A DNA stretch of 64,000 bases. Origin: Oleiphilus sp. Lineage in GTDB: Bacteria > Pseudomonadota > Gammaproteobacteria > Pseudomonadales > Oleiphilaceae. Under the pieces are notes generated by a model. The model saw only the letters and a list, made by a program, of their open reading frames with translations, was not told the DNA's origin and ran no database searches. A program made the position numbers and the translations under genes. The stretch spans positions 155,903 to 219,902 of the forward strand of contig PZPK01000003.1 in the NCBI GenBank assembly GCA_006212045.1. The letters run 5' to 3'. Shown here in pieces: positions 1 to 7,887 of this stretch. Every line of letters begins with the position of its first letter. Within the stretch, counting starts at the first letter, position 1.

Positions 1-1
1 C

Positions 2-1039
2 GTCAATAGTGCCACGAGCGCCTTGCACATTGCGTGTTTAAGCCTGGAGGTCGGACAGGGCGATGTGGTTTGGACGTCCCCGGTTTCCTTTGTGGCCTCT
101 GCCAATTGTGCTCGCTACTGTGGCGCCCGGGTCGATTTTGTAGATATAGAAATGGGCAGCGGTAATATTTGCTTGCGCGCACTTGAAGCAAAGCTCCTCG
201 CGGCTGAACAGGCGGGCAAGTTGCCCAAAGTGCTGGTGGTCGTGCATTTTGCGGGTCAGCCTTGTGCGATGGAAAAGATTCATGCCTTTTCGCTGCGTTA
301 CGGCTTTCATATCGTCGAAGATGCGGCACATGCGGTTGGTGCATATTATCAGGGGCGTCCGACCGGTAGTTGTCAGTACTCCGATATTACGGTGTTCAGT
401 TTTCATCCGGTCAAGGTCATTACCTCCGCCGAGGGCGGGATGGCGCTCACTAATTCCGACAAGCTTGCCGCCCGTATGCGCTTGCTGGCGAGTCATGGCG
501 TGACGCGAGATCCGGCATTGATGCAGGGCGAGCCGGAAGGCGAATGGGCTTATCATCAGATCACCCTGGGATTTAATTACCGCATTTCTGACGTACATGC
601 CGCGCTGGGACTTAGTCAGATGCGCAAGCTTGACAATTTCGTAGCGCGTCGCAACGAACTGGCGCAACGTTACGACCGTGCTTTTGATGGCACGGGAGTT
701 CGACCGCTTCAGGTTGCATCAGACAGTCGCTCCAGTTATCACCTGTATACAGTCCTGTTGCCTGAGTCAGTCGACAGGCAGGAGTGTTTCCGGGTGCTGA
801 GGGCCGAGGGGGTTGGTGTTCATGTCCACTACATTCCGGTCTATAAACAGCCATATTATCGGGCCCTCGGTTTCGATGCGGCTTACTGTCCAAATGCGGA
901 ACATTTCTATCGACGTTTGCTGACGCTGCCGCTGTTTCCTTCAATGCACGCTAAAGAAATCGATATGGTGATCGATAAGGTAGTACAGGCATTGTCGTAT
1001 GATCCGGCTGCAGTACAACGTTCCAAAGAGGATTGCTGA
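2..1039 (+). CDS. pseC: PseC-type sugar nucleotide aminotransferase, 5' end cut by window edge
   Basis: The frame is open from base 2 and begins NSATSALHIACL, the conserved DegT/DnrJ/EryC1 aminotransferase stretch just after the N terminus, so about 35-40 residues lie outside the window. The family is PLP-dependent; the Schiff-base lysine should be the K of FHPVK (codon 413-415), and EDAAHAVGA carries the aspartate that contacts the PLP ring. In pseudaminic acid synthesis PseC transaminates the 4-keto sugar made by PseB. The call rests on overall resemblance plus pseF, pseG and pseI downstream. A legionaminic-type aminotransferase (LegC) is the main alternative. It overlaps no neighbour; the next gene starts 2 bases after the stop. 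Confidence 0.88.
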   Translation, partial: VNSATSALHIACLSLEVGQGDVVWTSPVSFVASANCARYCGARVDFVDIEMGSGNICLRALEAKLLAAEQAGKLPKVLVVVHFAGQPCAMEKIHAFSLRYGFHIVEDAAHAVGAYYQGRPTGSCQYSDITVFSFHPVKVITSAEGGMALTNSDKLAARMRLLASHGVTRDPALMQGEPEGEWAYHQITLGFNYRISDVHAALGLSQMRKLDNFVARRNELAQRYDRAFDGTGVRPLQVASDSRSSYHLYTVLLPESVDRQECFRVLRAEGVGVHVHYIPVYKQPYYRALGFDAAYCPNAEHFYRRLLTLPLFPSMHAKEIDMVIDKVVQALSYDPAAVQRSKEDC

Positions 1040-1041
1040 TC

Positions 1042-2106
1042 ATGGCCTTTAAAATCCGCAATAAATGTATCGGTGAGGGGCATCCGTGTTTTATCACCTT
1101 CGAGGCTGGCCCTACACACTCAGGCGTCGCGAGTGCCATTGAGCTGGTGCGTCTGGCGGCCAGGGCCGGGGCCGATGCCATCAAGTTCCAGATTTTTGAT
1201 CCGGAAAAGCTGGTTTCAGATAAATCGCAATTGTTCAGCTACGATGTGCTGCTTGATCGTGACTCGGGAGCGACCGAAACGGTCTCTGAACCGTTGTTTG
1301 ATATCCTCGCGCGCCGATCTCTGTCAACGTCCGAGTGGAGGGAAGTAAAAGCAGTTGCTGATGCATGTGATATCGCTTTCTTCGCAACGGTCGGATTTGA
1401 AGAAGATATCGCGTTTCTGTCAGAGCTGGGTTGCGATTCCATCAAGATTGCCTCGGCCGACGTAAATCATCTACCGCTGCTAAAGCTGGCGGCGCAAACG
1501 GATATGAGTATCCAGCTGGATACTGGCAATGCTACATTGGGCGAAATTGAACAAGCGGTCGACACGATCGTCGCCGCCGGCAACGAAAAGATTGTCATCC
1601 ATCAGTGTCCCTCAGGTTACCCGGCCCACCTTGAAAGCATCAATCTGCGAATGTTGGGTACCTTGCAGTCGATGTTCCCGTTTCCTACTGCATTTTCAGA
1701 TCATACTCCGGGCTGGGATATGGACATTGCAGCCGTGGCTTTAGGTTGTAACCTGGTTGAGAAGACGATCACAAAAGACCGAACGACACGCAGTGTTGAA
1801 CATATTATGTCGATAGAGGAGGCGCAGTTCGGGCCGTTTATACAGGCGATTCGAGATGTTGAAACAGCGCTTGGTGTCAGTCGAAGGGCCTTGCCACCAG
1901 AGCAGATCGAAAAGCGCAAAGCGATTCGCCGCAGCGCATATGCGGCACAGAATATAAACGCGGGTTCAGCAATTACCGAGAAGGATATTGTTTACCGACG
2001 TCCCGGTTTCGGTATCGCCCCCAATTTTCATGAGCAGTTGTTGGGGGCCGTGGCGCGCCAGTACATTGCTGAGGGAGATCTCATCTCTTGGACCAGTTTG
2101 ACATGA
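1042..2106 (+). CDS. NeuB-family nonulosonate synthase paralogue (second synthase of the cluster)
   Basis: This 354-residue protein has the NeuB layout: a TIM-barrel that condenses PEP with an N-acetyl hexosamine, then a C-terminal SAF/antifreeze-like domain (about residues 290-354, RRPGFGIAP). FEAGPTHSG, GADAIKF, SIKIASADV, HQCPSGYPA and SDHTPG are family signatures. Compared with the canonical pseI at 6772, the usual MSTGMAT segment reads LDTGNAT, so substrate choice may differ. An in-frame TTG at 1033 is possible, but AGAGGA at 1026-1031 sits at normal distance from the ATG at 1042. Two synthases in one operon suggest two sugars, or an altered role for this copy. Exact substrate unknown. 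Confidence 0.82.
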   Translation: MAFKIRNKCIGEGHPCFITFEAGPTHSGVASAIELVRLAARAGADAIKFQIFDPEKLVSDKSQLFSYDVLLDRDSGATETVSEPLFDILARRSLSTSEWREVKAVADACDIAFFATVGFEEDIAFLSELGCDSIKIASADVNHLPLLKLAAQTDMSIQLDTGNATLGEIEQAVDTIVAAGNEKIVIHQCPSGYPAHLESINLRMLGTLQSMFPFPTAFSDHTPGWDMDIAAVALGCNLVEKTITKDRTTRSVEHIMSIEEAQFGPFIQAIRDVETALGVSRRALPPEQIEKRKAIRRSAYAAQNINAGSAITEKDIVYRRPGFGIAPNFHEQLLGAVARQYIAEGDLISWTSLT

Positions 2107-2152
2107 GTGCGCTGGACATGCACTACCGGGCAAAACAGGGTTCAAAGGCAGG

Positions 2153-2797
2153 ATGAAAGCGGCAACCGCTATCGTCGATTACGGCTGCGGCAATATTCGC
2201 TCCTTGCTAAATGCCTTCAGAGTCAATGACGGAGAAGCCGCTCTGGTGACCGACCCTGAACACTTGATGCAGTATCAGAAAATCGTGTTACCGGGGGTGG
2301 GTGCTTTCGGTGCAGCGATGGAAATGCTTCTGAAAACCGGATTTATGGAATCCTTGAACGATTTTAAAAAAACCGGAAAACCGGTGCTTGGCATTTGCCT
2401 CGGTATGCAACTTATGTGTACCCGGTCGGATGAGGTGCCCTCAGACAGCCGTGTTGACAGTCTGGATGGTTTGAACTGGATTGAGGCGGAGGTGCGCCAT
2501 ATCGGGAAGAATCTTTCAACGCCGGTTAAGGTGCCCCATATGGGATGGAATGAACTACGGTTCAAGAAGAATAGCGCGCTGTTTGAAGGCGTCGAAAACG
2601 CAGCTGATGTCTATTTTGTGCATAGCCATGCCGTGCACTGTGCGCACGAAGAAGACATTCTGACAAGCAGTGTCTATGGCGCTGAATTTGTTTCAAGTTT
2701 TGCGCGTGACAACATCTTTGGCATGCAGTTTCACCCGGAAAAAAGCCATAAAGTAGGGCTCAGGATTATCGATAATTTTCTCAGGATGGCGACATGA
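2153..2797 (+). CDS. hisH: HisH-like glutamine amidotransferase of the sugar-amidination module
   Basis: A 214-residue class I glutamine amidotransferase resembling the HisH subunit of imidazole glycerol phosphate synthase. The nucleophile is the Cys of GICLGMQL and the His/Glu pair lies in FHPEKS near the C terminus. It is followed at a 4-base overlap by a HisF-like gene and then a PseA/WbpG-type N-acetyl sugar amidotransferase. In Pseudomonas aeruginosa O-antigen loci the same trio (wbpG-hisH2-hisF2) serves acetamidino formation, with HisH/HisF supplying ammonia. A role in sugar amidination rather than histidine synthesis is therefore inferred from context; no other his genes are nearby. 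Confidence 0.88.
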   Translation: MKAATAIVDYGCGNIRSLLNAFRVNDGEAALVTDPEHLMQYQKIVLPGVGAFGAAMEMLLKTGFMESLNDFKKTGKPVLGICLGMQLMCTRSDEVPSDSRVDSLDGLNWIEAEVRHIGKNLSTPVKVPHMGWNELRFKKNSALFEGVENAADVYFVHSHAVHCAHEEDILTSSVYGAEFVSSFARDNIFGMQFHPEKSHKVGLRIIDNFLRMAT

Positions 2798-3561
2798 TCA
2801 AAACCAGATTGATTGCAGTGATCATTCTGCGAGACGGGCAGGTTGTCCAGAGTGTCCAGTTTCAGCACACCAACGTGATACATTACGATGCTATCCATGC
2901 GATAGAGACCTTTAACCGCTGGTCGGTCGATGAAATTGTATTTCTCGATGTCTCCCGCAATGACCAGGGTCGAGCGCAGTTCCGGTCGATTGTAGAGCGG
3001 GTGTCGGAAACCTGCTTCGTGCCCTTGTCAGTGGGCGGCTGGATTTGTGACGAGGACTACGCACGCGCGCTATTGAATAGCGGTGCCGACAAGTTGGTGG
3101 TTAACACCATACTGCACTCGAATCCGAAGTTGGTCACCAGTCTGGCCGACCGGTTTGGCAAACAGTGTATTGTCGCTTCAATCGATTTTACGCGCGCGTC
3201 AGGGCAGGCCAGAGTAGCGGTAGACCGAGGGCGACAAGTACTGCCATCCACGCCCGTGGATTGGGCGATTAAAGCGCAGGCTTTAGGGGCCGGAGAGATT
3301 TTTCTGAACTGTATCGAGCATGACGGAAAACGTCAGGGCTATGAAACAGAAACACTCAAGGCGGTATGTGAAGCTGTCGAAATACCGGTCATTGCCTTCG
3401 GCGGTGTGTTTCGCTGGAAGCATCTGTTCAAAGGCGTAGAAGCAGGGGCGGATGCGGTGGCCGCGGCCAACATCTTCCACTACACAGAGCATTCTACCAA
3501 GCATGCAAAAAGATATTTGGCGGGCGAAGGCGTTCGCGTCAGAAAAGAGGGTTTGATATGA
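2794..3561 (+). CDS. hisF: HisF-like cyclase subunit of the sugar-amidination module
   Basis: A 255-residue TIM-barrel protein of the HisF family. The two catalytic aspartates expected in HisF can be located in ILRDGQVVQ near the N terminus and in VASIDF in the middle; SVGGWICDEDYARALLNSGADKLVVN and AFGGVFR match phosphate-binding loops. It overlaps hisH upstream and pseA downstream by 4 bases each, so the three are translationally coupled. As in the wbpG-hisH2-hisF2 set, the likely job is to channel ammonia from HisH to the sugar amidotransferase. Histidine biosynthesis is the sequence-based alternative and is disfavoured by context. Confidence 0.87.
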   Translation: MIKTRLIAVIILRDGQVVQSVQFQHTNVIHYDAIHAIETFNRWSVDEIVFLDVSRNDQGRAQFRSIVERVSETCFVPLSVGGWICDEDYARALLNSGADKLVVNTILHSNPKLVTSLADRFGKQCIVASIDFTRASGQARVAVDRGRQVLPSTPVDWAIKAQALGAGEIFLNCIEHDGKRQGYETETLKAVCEAVEIPVIAFGGVFRWKHLFKGVEAGADAVAAANIFHYTEHSTKHAKRYLAGEGVRVRKEGLI

Positions 3562-4847
3562 GATATTGTGCCAGGTGTTTGTATCCCGAAAACGCCAAAC
3601 CAACCATCATCTTCGATGACCAGGGTGTCTGCTCGGGCTGTCGTTACCACGAGAGCCGTTCAAAACTGGAAATTGATTGGGATGAGCGCTGGGAAATGCT
3701 CGAAGGGCTGGCGGAAGATGCCAAGCGAATGGCGAAGGAACGTAACAATGCCCATGACTGTATTATTCCGGTCAGTGGGGGCAAAGATTCGCATTATCAG
3801 GCCTGGCTTCTGTGCGAAAAACTCGGCCTGAACCCCCTGTTGGTAACTTTCAATCATGGTCTTAATACACCTGCCGGCGTTGCCAATCTTGAAAATATGG
3901 TGAAAAAATCCGGCTTTGATCTGGTGCGCTACAGCACTGGCCCCAACAGTGTCAGAAAAATTGCCAGACATATGCTGGAAACCGTTGGCGACGTGACCTG
4001 GCATTATCATGCCGGTATACGGACTTTCCCGTTTCAGGTTGCCGTCAAATACAACATACCCTTGATTGTATGGGGTGAACACGGGTTTGCCGAACTGACC
4101 GGCATTGTATCGCTAGAGGATTTCGTTGAGCACACACGCTGGGCAACCAAAGAACATGACATGCGTGGTCACTCGGCGGAAGATATGGTTGGCCATAACG
4201 GCATCACGCGTGCGCACATTGAACCGTTCATCTACCCCAGTGAAGATGATATCGAAAAGACGGAAGTGCGAGGCGTTTACCTGAGTAATTTTGTCAACTG
4301 GGATGCCAAAGCCCATGCAGAATTCATGATGGAAACCTGGGGGTTCAGGGGCATTACCTTTGAGCGGGATAGAACCTTCAATCTATATGGCAAGATAGAA
4401 GATCATGCCAATGATGTGCATGACTACCTGAAGTACCTGAAATTTGGTTATGGCCGGGCCACTGACGATGCCAGTATGGAAATCCGCCATGGGCGCATGA
4501 CGCGAGAAGAGGGCATTGCAATGGTGCAGCGCTATGACGCTAACGAACCGCGCTCACTTTCGTACTACTGTGATTTCCTTGGCATTTCCAAGGCCGCTTT
4601 CTACGAGATGGTCGAGCCAATGCGAGATCCTCTGATCTGGGAAAAAGTCAATGGCAAGTGGCAGGTCAAAGACGCTGTTGATCGTCATGACATAGGCCCT
4701 CGCGAAGAAGCCGCACGTGTTAAGCAGGTTGAGCCCAGAACGCTTGGGCCAGAAAACAGACATATGTATTACAACCCGGAGAACCCACCAGAAAAATCCG
4801 GCATTCCCGCTTTTGACGAACCCAGTCTGGAGCCGAAGTGGGTTTAG
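3558..4847 (+). CDS. pseA: N-acetyl sugar amidotransferase (PseA/WbpG/LegA family)
   Basis: This 429-residue protein starts with a Cys4 zinc-ribbon-like segment (CARC near residue 4 and CSGC near 28) followed by an ATP-pyrophosphatase P-loop, PVSGGKDS, around residue 75. That combination is typical of the WbpG/PseA family, which converts an acetamido group to an acetamidino group on surface sugars using ATP and ammonia. In this operon it would act on a pseudaminic or legionaminic acid precursor; which one cannot be told. It begins inside the hisF stop codon region, supporting one functional unit. The sequence is full length with no visible defect. Confidence 0.87.
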   Translation: MRYCARCLYPENAKPTIIFDDQGVCSGCRYHESRSKLEIDWDERWEMLEGLAEDAKRMAKERNNAHDCIIPVSGGKDSHYQAWLLCEKLGLNPLLVTFNHGLNTPAGVANLENMVKKSGFDLVRYSTGPNSVRKIARHMLETVGDVTWHYHAGIRTFPFQVAVKYNIPLIVWGEHGFAELTGIVSLEDFVEHTRWATKEHDMRGHSAEDMVGHNGITRAHIEPFIYPSEDDIEKTEVRGVYLSNFVNWDAKAHAEFMMETWGFRGITFERDRTFNLYGKIEDHANDVHDYLKYLKFGYGRATDDASMEIRHGRMTREEGIAMVQRYDANEPRSLSYYCDFLGISKAAFYEMVEPMRDPLIWEKVNGKWQVKDAVDRHDIGPREEAARVKQVEPRTLGPENRHMYYNPENPPEKSGIPAFDEPSLEPKWV

Positions 4848-4878
4848 GTTCGGCGCATTGGTAACCAGGAAAAGTTGA

Positions 4879-5574
4879 ATGACGAATAGGACGCTCGGCC
4901 TGATTCCTGCCAAGGGAAAATCCACGCGCCTGAAAAGGAAGAACGTGCTGGATTTTTGTGGCAAACCGATGCTTTCGTGGACGATTGAGGCCGCACTGGA
5001 ATCAGGAGAAATCGATGATCTTGTCGTATCCACTGAAGACCCGGAAATCGCGGAGGTCGCCCAGCAATGGGGCGCAGAGGTGCCTTTTGTGCGCCCCGAA
5101 AAATTAGCGGTGGATCCCGCCGGCGTCGAAACCGTTGCGCTGGATGCTCTGGACAGGCTCGAAGCATTGGGGCGATCCTATCAAAGGATCGTCATATTGT
5201 TGCCAACCAGCCCGTTAAGGTCGGCTGAAGATATCCGGGCAGCATCCATTCTGTTCAGGAAGCAGCGCGCGTTGTCACTTATGAGTGTCACCGCATATGA
5301 TCACTCTCCATATTCGGCGTATCGTGACAGCGAAGAAGCGGGGCTTTTGGAGCCTGTATTTCCCGAGTATAACCGTATCAAATCCCAGGAACTGGCACCC
5401 GCATGGCGCTGCAATGGCGCGATTCATATTCTGGATGTCGATTTTTTCAGGGAGCACAAGAGTTATACTTGCGCCCCCTTGTTGAAATTTGAAATGCCAA
5501 GAGAGAGATCGGTTGACATCGATACCCAGGATGACCTGCTGTATGCCGAATTTTTAAAGCAACGACACCATTAG
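4879..5574 (+). CDS. pseF: CMP-nonulosonate cytidylyltransferase (PseF/NeuA family)
   Basis: A 231-residue cytidylyltransferase of the acylneuraminate type. The N-terminal IPAKGKSTRLKRKN is the nucleotide-binding loop, LLPTSPLRSAEDI is the family core motif, and SVDIDTQDDL near the C terminus carries acidic residues used for metal binding. The reaction is CTP plus nonulosonic acid giving the CMP-sugar used by the transferase. The gene lies 31 bases after pseA and directly before the pseG-like gene, the usual order in Pse operons. PseF is preferred over LegF/NeuA because of pseG and pseI nearby, but the two are close relatives. Confidence 0.85.
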   Translation: MTNRTLGLIPAKGKSTRLKRKNVLDFCGKPMLSWTIEAALESGEIDDLVVSTEDPEIAEVAQQWGAEVPFVRPEKLAVDPAGVETVALDALDRLEALGRSYQRIVILLPTSPLRSAEDIRAASILFRKQRALSLMSVTAYDHSPYSAYRDSEEAGLLEPVFPEYNRIKSQELAPAWRCNGAIHILDVDFFREHKSYTCAPLLKFEMPRERSVDIDTQDDLLYAEFLKQRHH

Positions 5575-6720
5575 TTGGCTGTAGATGAACTTGCCATGAA
5601 AGAATCGCGAAAACCGGGATGTACGGACATACTGTTCCGTGTAGACGCTTCCGATAATATCGGGATTGGCCACCTTGTTCGTTGCCTGGCTTTGGCGGAT
5701 GTTCTTGTTCTGCATGGCTGCAAGTCGGTCTTTGTCATGAAGGAGGCTGCACCTCGGATACAGGAACGAATTCTCGAATCAGACCATCAGTGTGTGATTT
5801 TGGGAGGGACGGCGGCTCCCTGCACGAAAAGTGAGCAGCGGTACCAGCTTGACCAGCGGGACGATGCGCTCAGATGCACAAAAGTTTTTCGTAACTACCC
5901 GGAATTTGTTCTCGTCGTTGATCATTATGGTATTGATGAATCCTGGTATCAGGCGCTGGAACATCATCCTTCTATTGTCCTGGTGATAGATGATCTGGCG
6001 AATCGGAAGCATCACTGTGACGTGCTTGTGGACCAGACCTATCTGCGGGACGAACGCAATTATTCGACGCTTGTGCCTTCCGGAGCGATGCTGTTATGCG
6101 GAAGCCAGTATGCACTGCTTAGAAAGGAGTTTGCCGAGGCACGGCCCAGAGCCCTTGCCAAAAGGCAAAGGTATGACGCTCCGCACAATGTACTGATCTA
6201 CTTTGGTGGTACTACCCAGCTGCCGCTGATTGAGTGGACTCTAGCCTGTCTCGATAAGCATTTTGCTGACAGGACATTGCACATCAGGCTGTTGGGGCTG
6301 GAACCGGGAAGCCTGGCGCAGAATCATCACACCGAGGCGCATCGTATAGAGTGTGTTGGTAAGGCAGCGGATATGCCCGAGATGTTGCTTTGGGCGGATC
6401 TTGCGATTGGCGCAGCCGGATCGGCGTCCTGGGAACGTTGCGCAACGGGACTTCCGACACTCATGTTTGTGCTTGCTGAAAATCAGCGATTGATCGGTGA
6501 GAATCTGGCGCAGGCTGGTGCCGTTCTTCTGGCAGGCAAGCACTACAGCCATGACGAAGCGCCATCTGAAGCGCAGGAACGCCCTTTTGTTGAAGGATTC
6601 AGACAGCTTTTCCATTTGGATGCGTACAATGCAATGAGCGGTTGCGCTTCGAGCATATGTGATGGCAATGGGGCGAAGAGAGTCGCTGAAGCATTGTTAG
6701 ACCGAATCACATTTAACTAA
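5575..6720 (+). CDS. pseG: UDP-sugar hydrolase PseG
   Basis: PseG-type hydrolase that removes UDP from UDP-2,4-diacetamido-trideoxyaltrose to give the free sugar used by PseI. The N terminus RVDASDNIGIGHLVRCLALAD holds the GxGH motif with the catalytic histidine (short segment GIGHLVR), and GAAGSASWERCATGLPT is the GT-B-like nucleotide-binding region. The open frame begins at TTG 5575, immediately after the pseF stop; an ATG at 5596 (MKESRKPG) is the more likely start, giving 374 residues. No good ribosome site is visible before either, so translation may be coupled to pseF. There is no fused acetyltransferase (PseH) domain. Confidence 0.86.
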   Translation: MAVDELAMKESRKPGCTDILFRVDASDNIGIGHLVRCLALADVLVLHGCKSVFVMKEAAPRIQERILESDHQCVILGGTAAPCTKSEQRYQLDQRDDALRCTKVFRNYPEFVLVVDHYGIDESWYQALEHHPSIVLVIDDLANRKHHCDVLVDQTYLRDERNYSTLVPSGAMLLCGSQYALLRKEFAEARPRALAKRQRYDAPHNVLIYFGGTTQLPLIEWTLACLDKHFADRTLHIRLLGLEPGSLAQNHHTEAHRIECVGKAADMPEMLLWADLAIGAAGSASWERCATGLPTLMFVLAENQRLIGENLAQAGAVLLAGKHYSHDEAPSEAQERPFVEGFRQLFHLDAYNAMSGCASSICDGNGAKRVAEALLDRITFN

Positions 6721-6771
6721 CGGACAAGAAGTTTACAGTCCCCGGAATTCGCCAAAAGAGACCTCGCTACT

Positions 6772-7842
6772 ATGCAACAATCCATAGAAATTGCCGGACA
6801 CAAAATCGGTCCGGAGCATCCACCCTATGTGATTGCCGAACTTTCAGGAAATCACAATGGAGATCTTGACCGCGCGCTGCGTCTGATTGAGTTGGCGAGT
6901 CAGCAAGGTGCCTCTGCGATTAAAATGCAGACGTATACCGCAGATACCCTGACGATCCGTTCCGATCGCGAAGATTTCAAGGTAAAGGGTGGCTTATGGG
7001 ACGGGCAAACACTCTATCAGCTGTATCAATGGGCACATACGCCCTGGGACTGGCATAAAGCCATGTTTGATAAAGCCCGGTCACTGGGAATCACTATTTT
7101 CAGTACTCCTTTTGATGAGACCGCGGTTGATTTTCTTGAAAGTCTGGATGCCCCTGCATACAAGATCGCGTCATTTGAAATGACTGACCTTCCTCTGGTC
7201 AAAAAGGTGGCCGAGACCGGGAAGCCGGTTATTATGTCTACAGGGATGGCGACTTTTGACGAAATAGATGAATCCGTTGCGACCTTTTGCGCTACAGGGA
7301 ATCGGGATTTGGTGCTTTTGCATTGTGTCAGTAGTTATCCGGCGCAGCCAAAAGAAGCCAACCTGAAGACTATCTCAGCACTACGCGAACGCTATGGGGC
7401 CGTTGTCGGACTTTCGGATCATACTCTCAGCAATGCAACGGCGGTGGCCGGGATAGCACTGGGCGCAAGTGTTGTTGAAAAGCATTTTATCGACTCGAGA
7501 TCGAGCGAAGGGCCCGATTCTGCATTTTCCATTGAGCCTGAAGAACTCAGGCGTTTGTGCCTGGATTGCCTGACCGCCTGGGAGGCCATCGGACAGGTCA
7601 AAGAAGGTCGGACATTGGGTGAAAAGGCCTCCATGACTTTTCGCCGATCCGTTTATGCCGTCGATGATGTTAAAAAGGGAGAGATCTTCAGTAATGCTAA
7701 TTTGAGGAGAATCCGTCCGGGCTTCGGCGTTGCACCAAAGTATCTGGAAGCCTTGCTTGGCCAAAAAGCACCAAGGGATTATGTCAGGGGAGAGCCGGTC
7801 AAAGAGTCTGATCTTAAGCTGCTTGGTATTAACGAAAAATAA
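6772..7842 (+). CDS. pseI: Pseudaminic acid synthase PseI
   Basis: A 356-residue NeuB-family synthase with the signatures of PseI: VIAELSGNHNGDLDRAL at the N terminus, STPFDETAVDFLESL, YKIASFEMTDLPLV, MSTGMAT, HCVSSYPA, GLSDHT and VVEKHFIDSRSSEGPDSAFS, followed by a C-terminal SAF domain (RRIRPGFGVAPKY). It condenses the PseG product with PEP to give pseudaminic acid. It is the last gene of the operon and is followed at once by a strong hairpin terminator. Compared with the NeuB paralogue at 1042, this is the canonical copy. Confidence 0.93.
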   Translation: MQQSIEIAGHKIGPEHPPYVIAELSGNHNGDLDRALRLIELASQQGASAIKMQTYTADTLTIRSDREDFKVKGGLWDGQTLYQLYQWAHTPWDWHKAMFDKARSLGITIFSTPFDETAVDFLESLDAPAYKIASFEMTDLPLVKKVAETGKPVIMSTGMATFDEIDESVATFCATGNRDLVLLHCVSSYPAQPKEANLKTISALRERYGAVVGLSDHTLSNATAVAGIALGASVVEKHFIDSRSSEGPDSAFSIEPEELRRLCLDCLTAWEAIGQVKEGRTLGEKASMTFRRSVYAVDDVKKGEIFSNANLRRIRPGFGVAPKYLEALLGQKAPRDYVRGEPVKESDLKLLGINEK

Positions 7843-7883
7843 AACGCCCTGGTTGCCGGTTTTTAGCCGGCAAACAGGGCGTT
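7843..7883. terminator. Bidirectional hairpin terminator between pseI and the TPR-methyltransferase
   Basis: AACGCCCTG (7843-7851) pairs with CAGGGCGTT (7875-7883), and TTGCCGG (7853-7859) with CCGGCAA (7867-7873), around a T-rich loop. Read on the minus strand the stem is followed by a T-rich run, so it ends the minus-strand gene best; it also stops the convergent pse operon. Confidence 0.85.
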
Positions 7884-7887
7884 CGTT

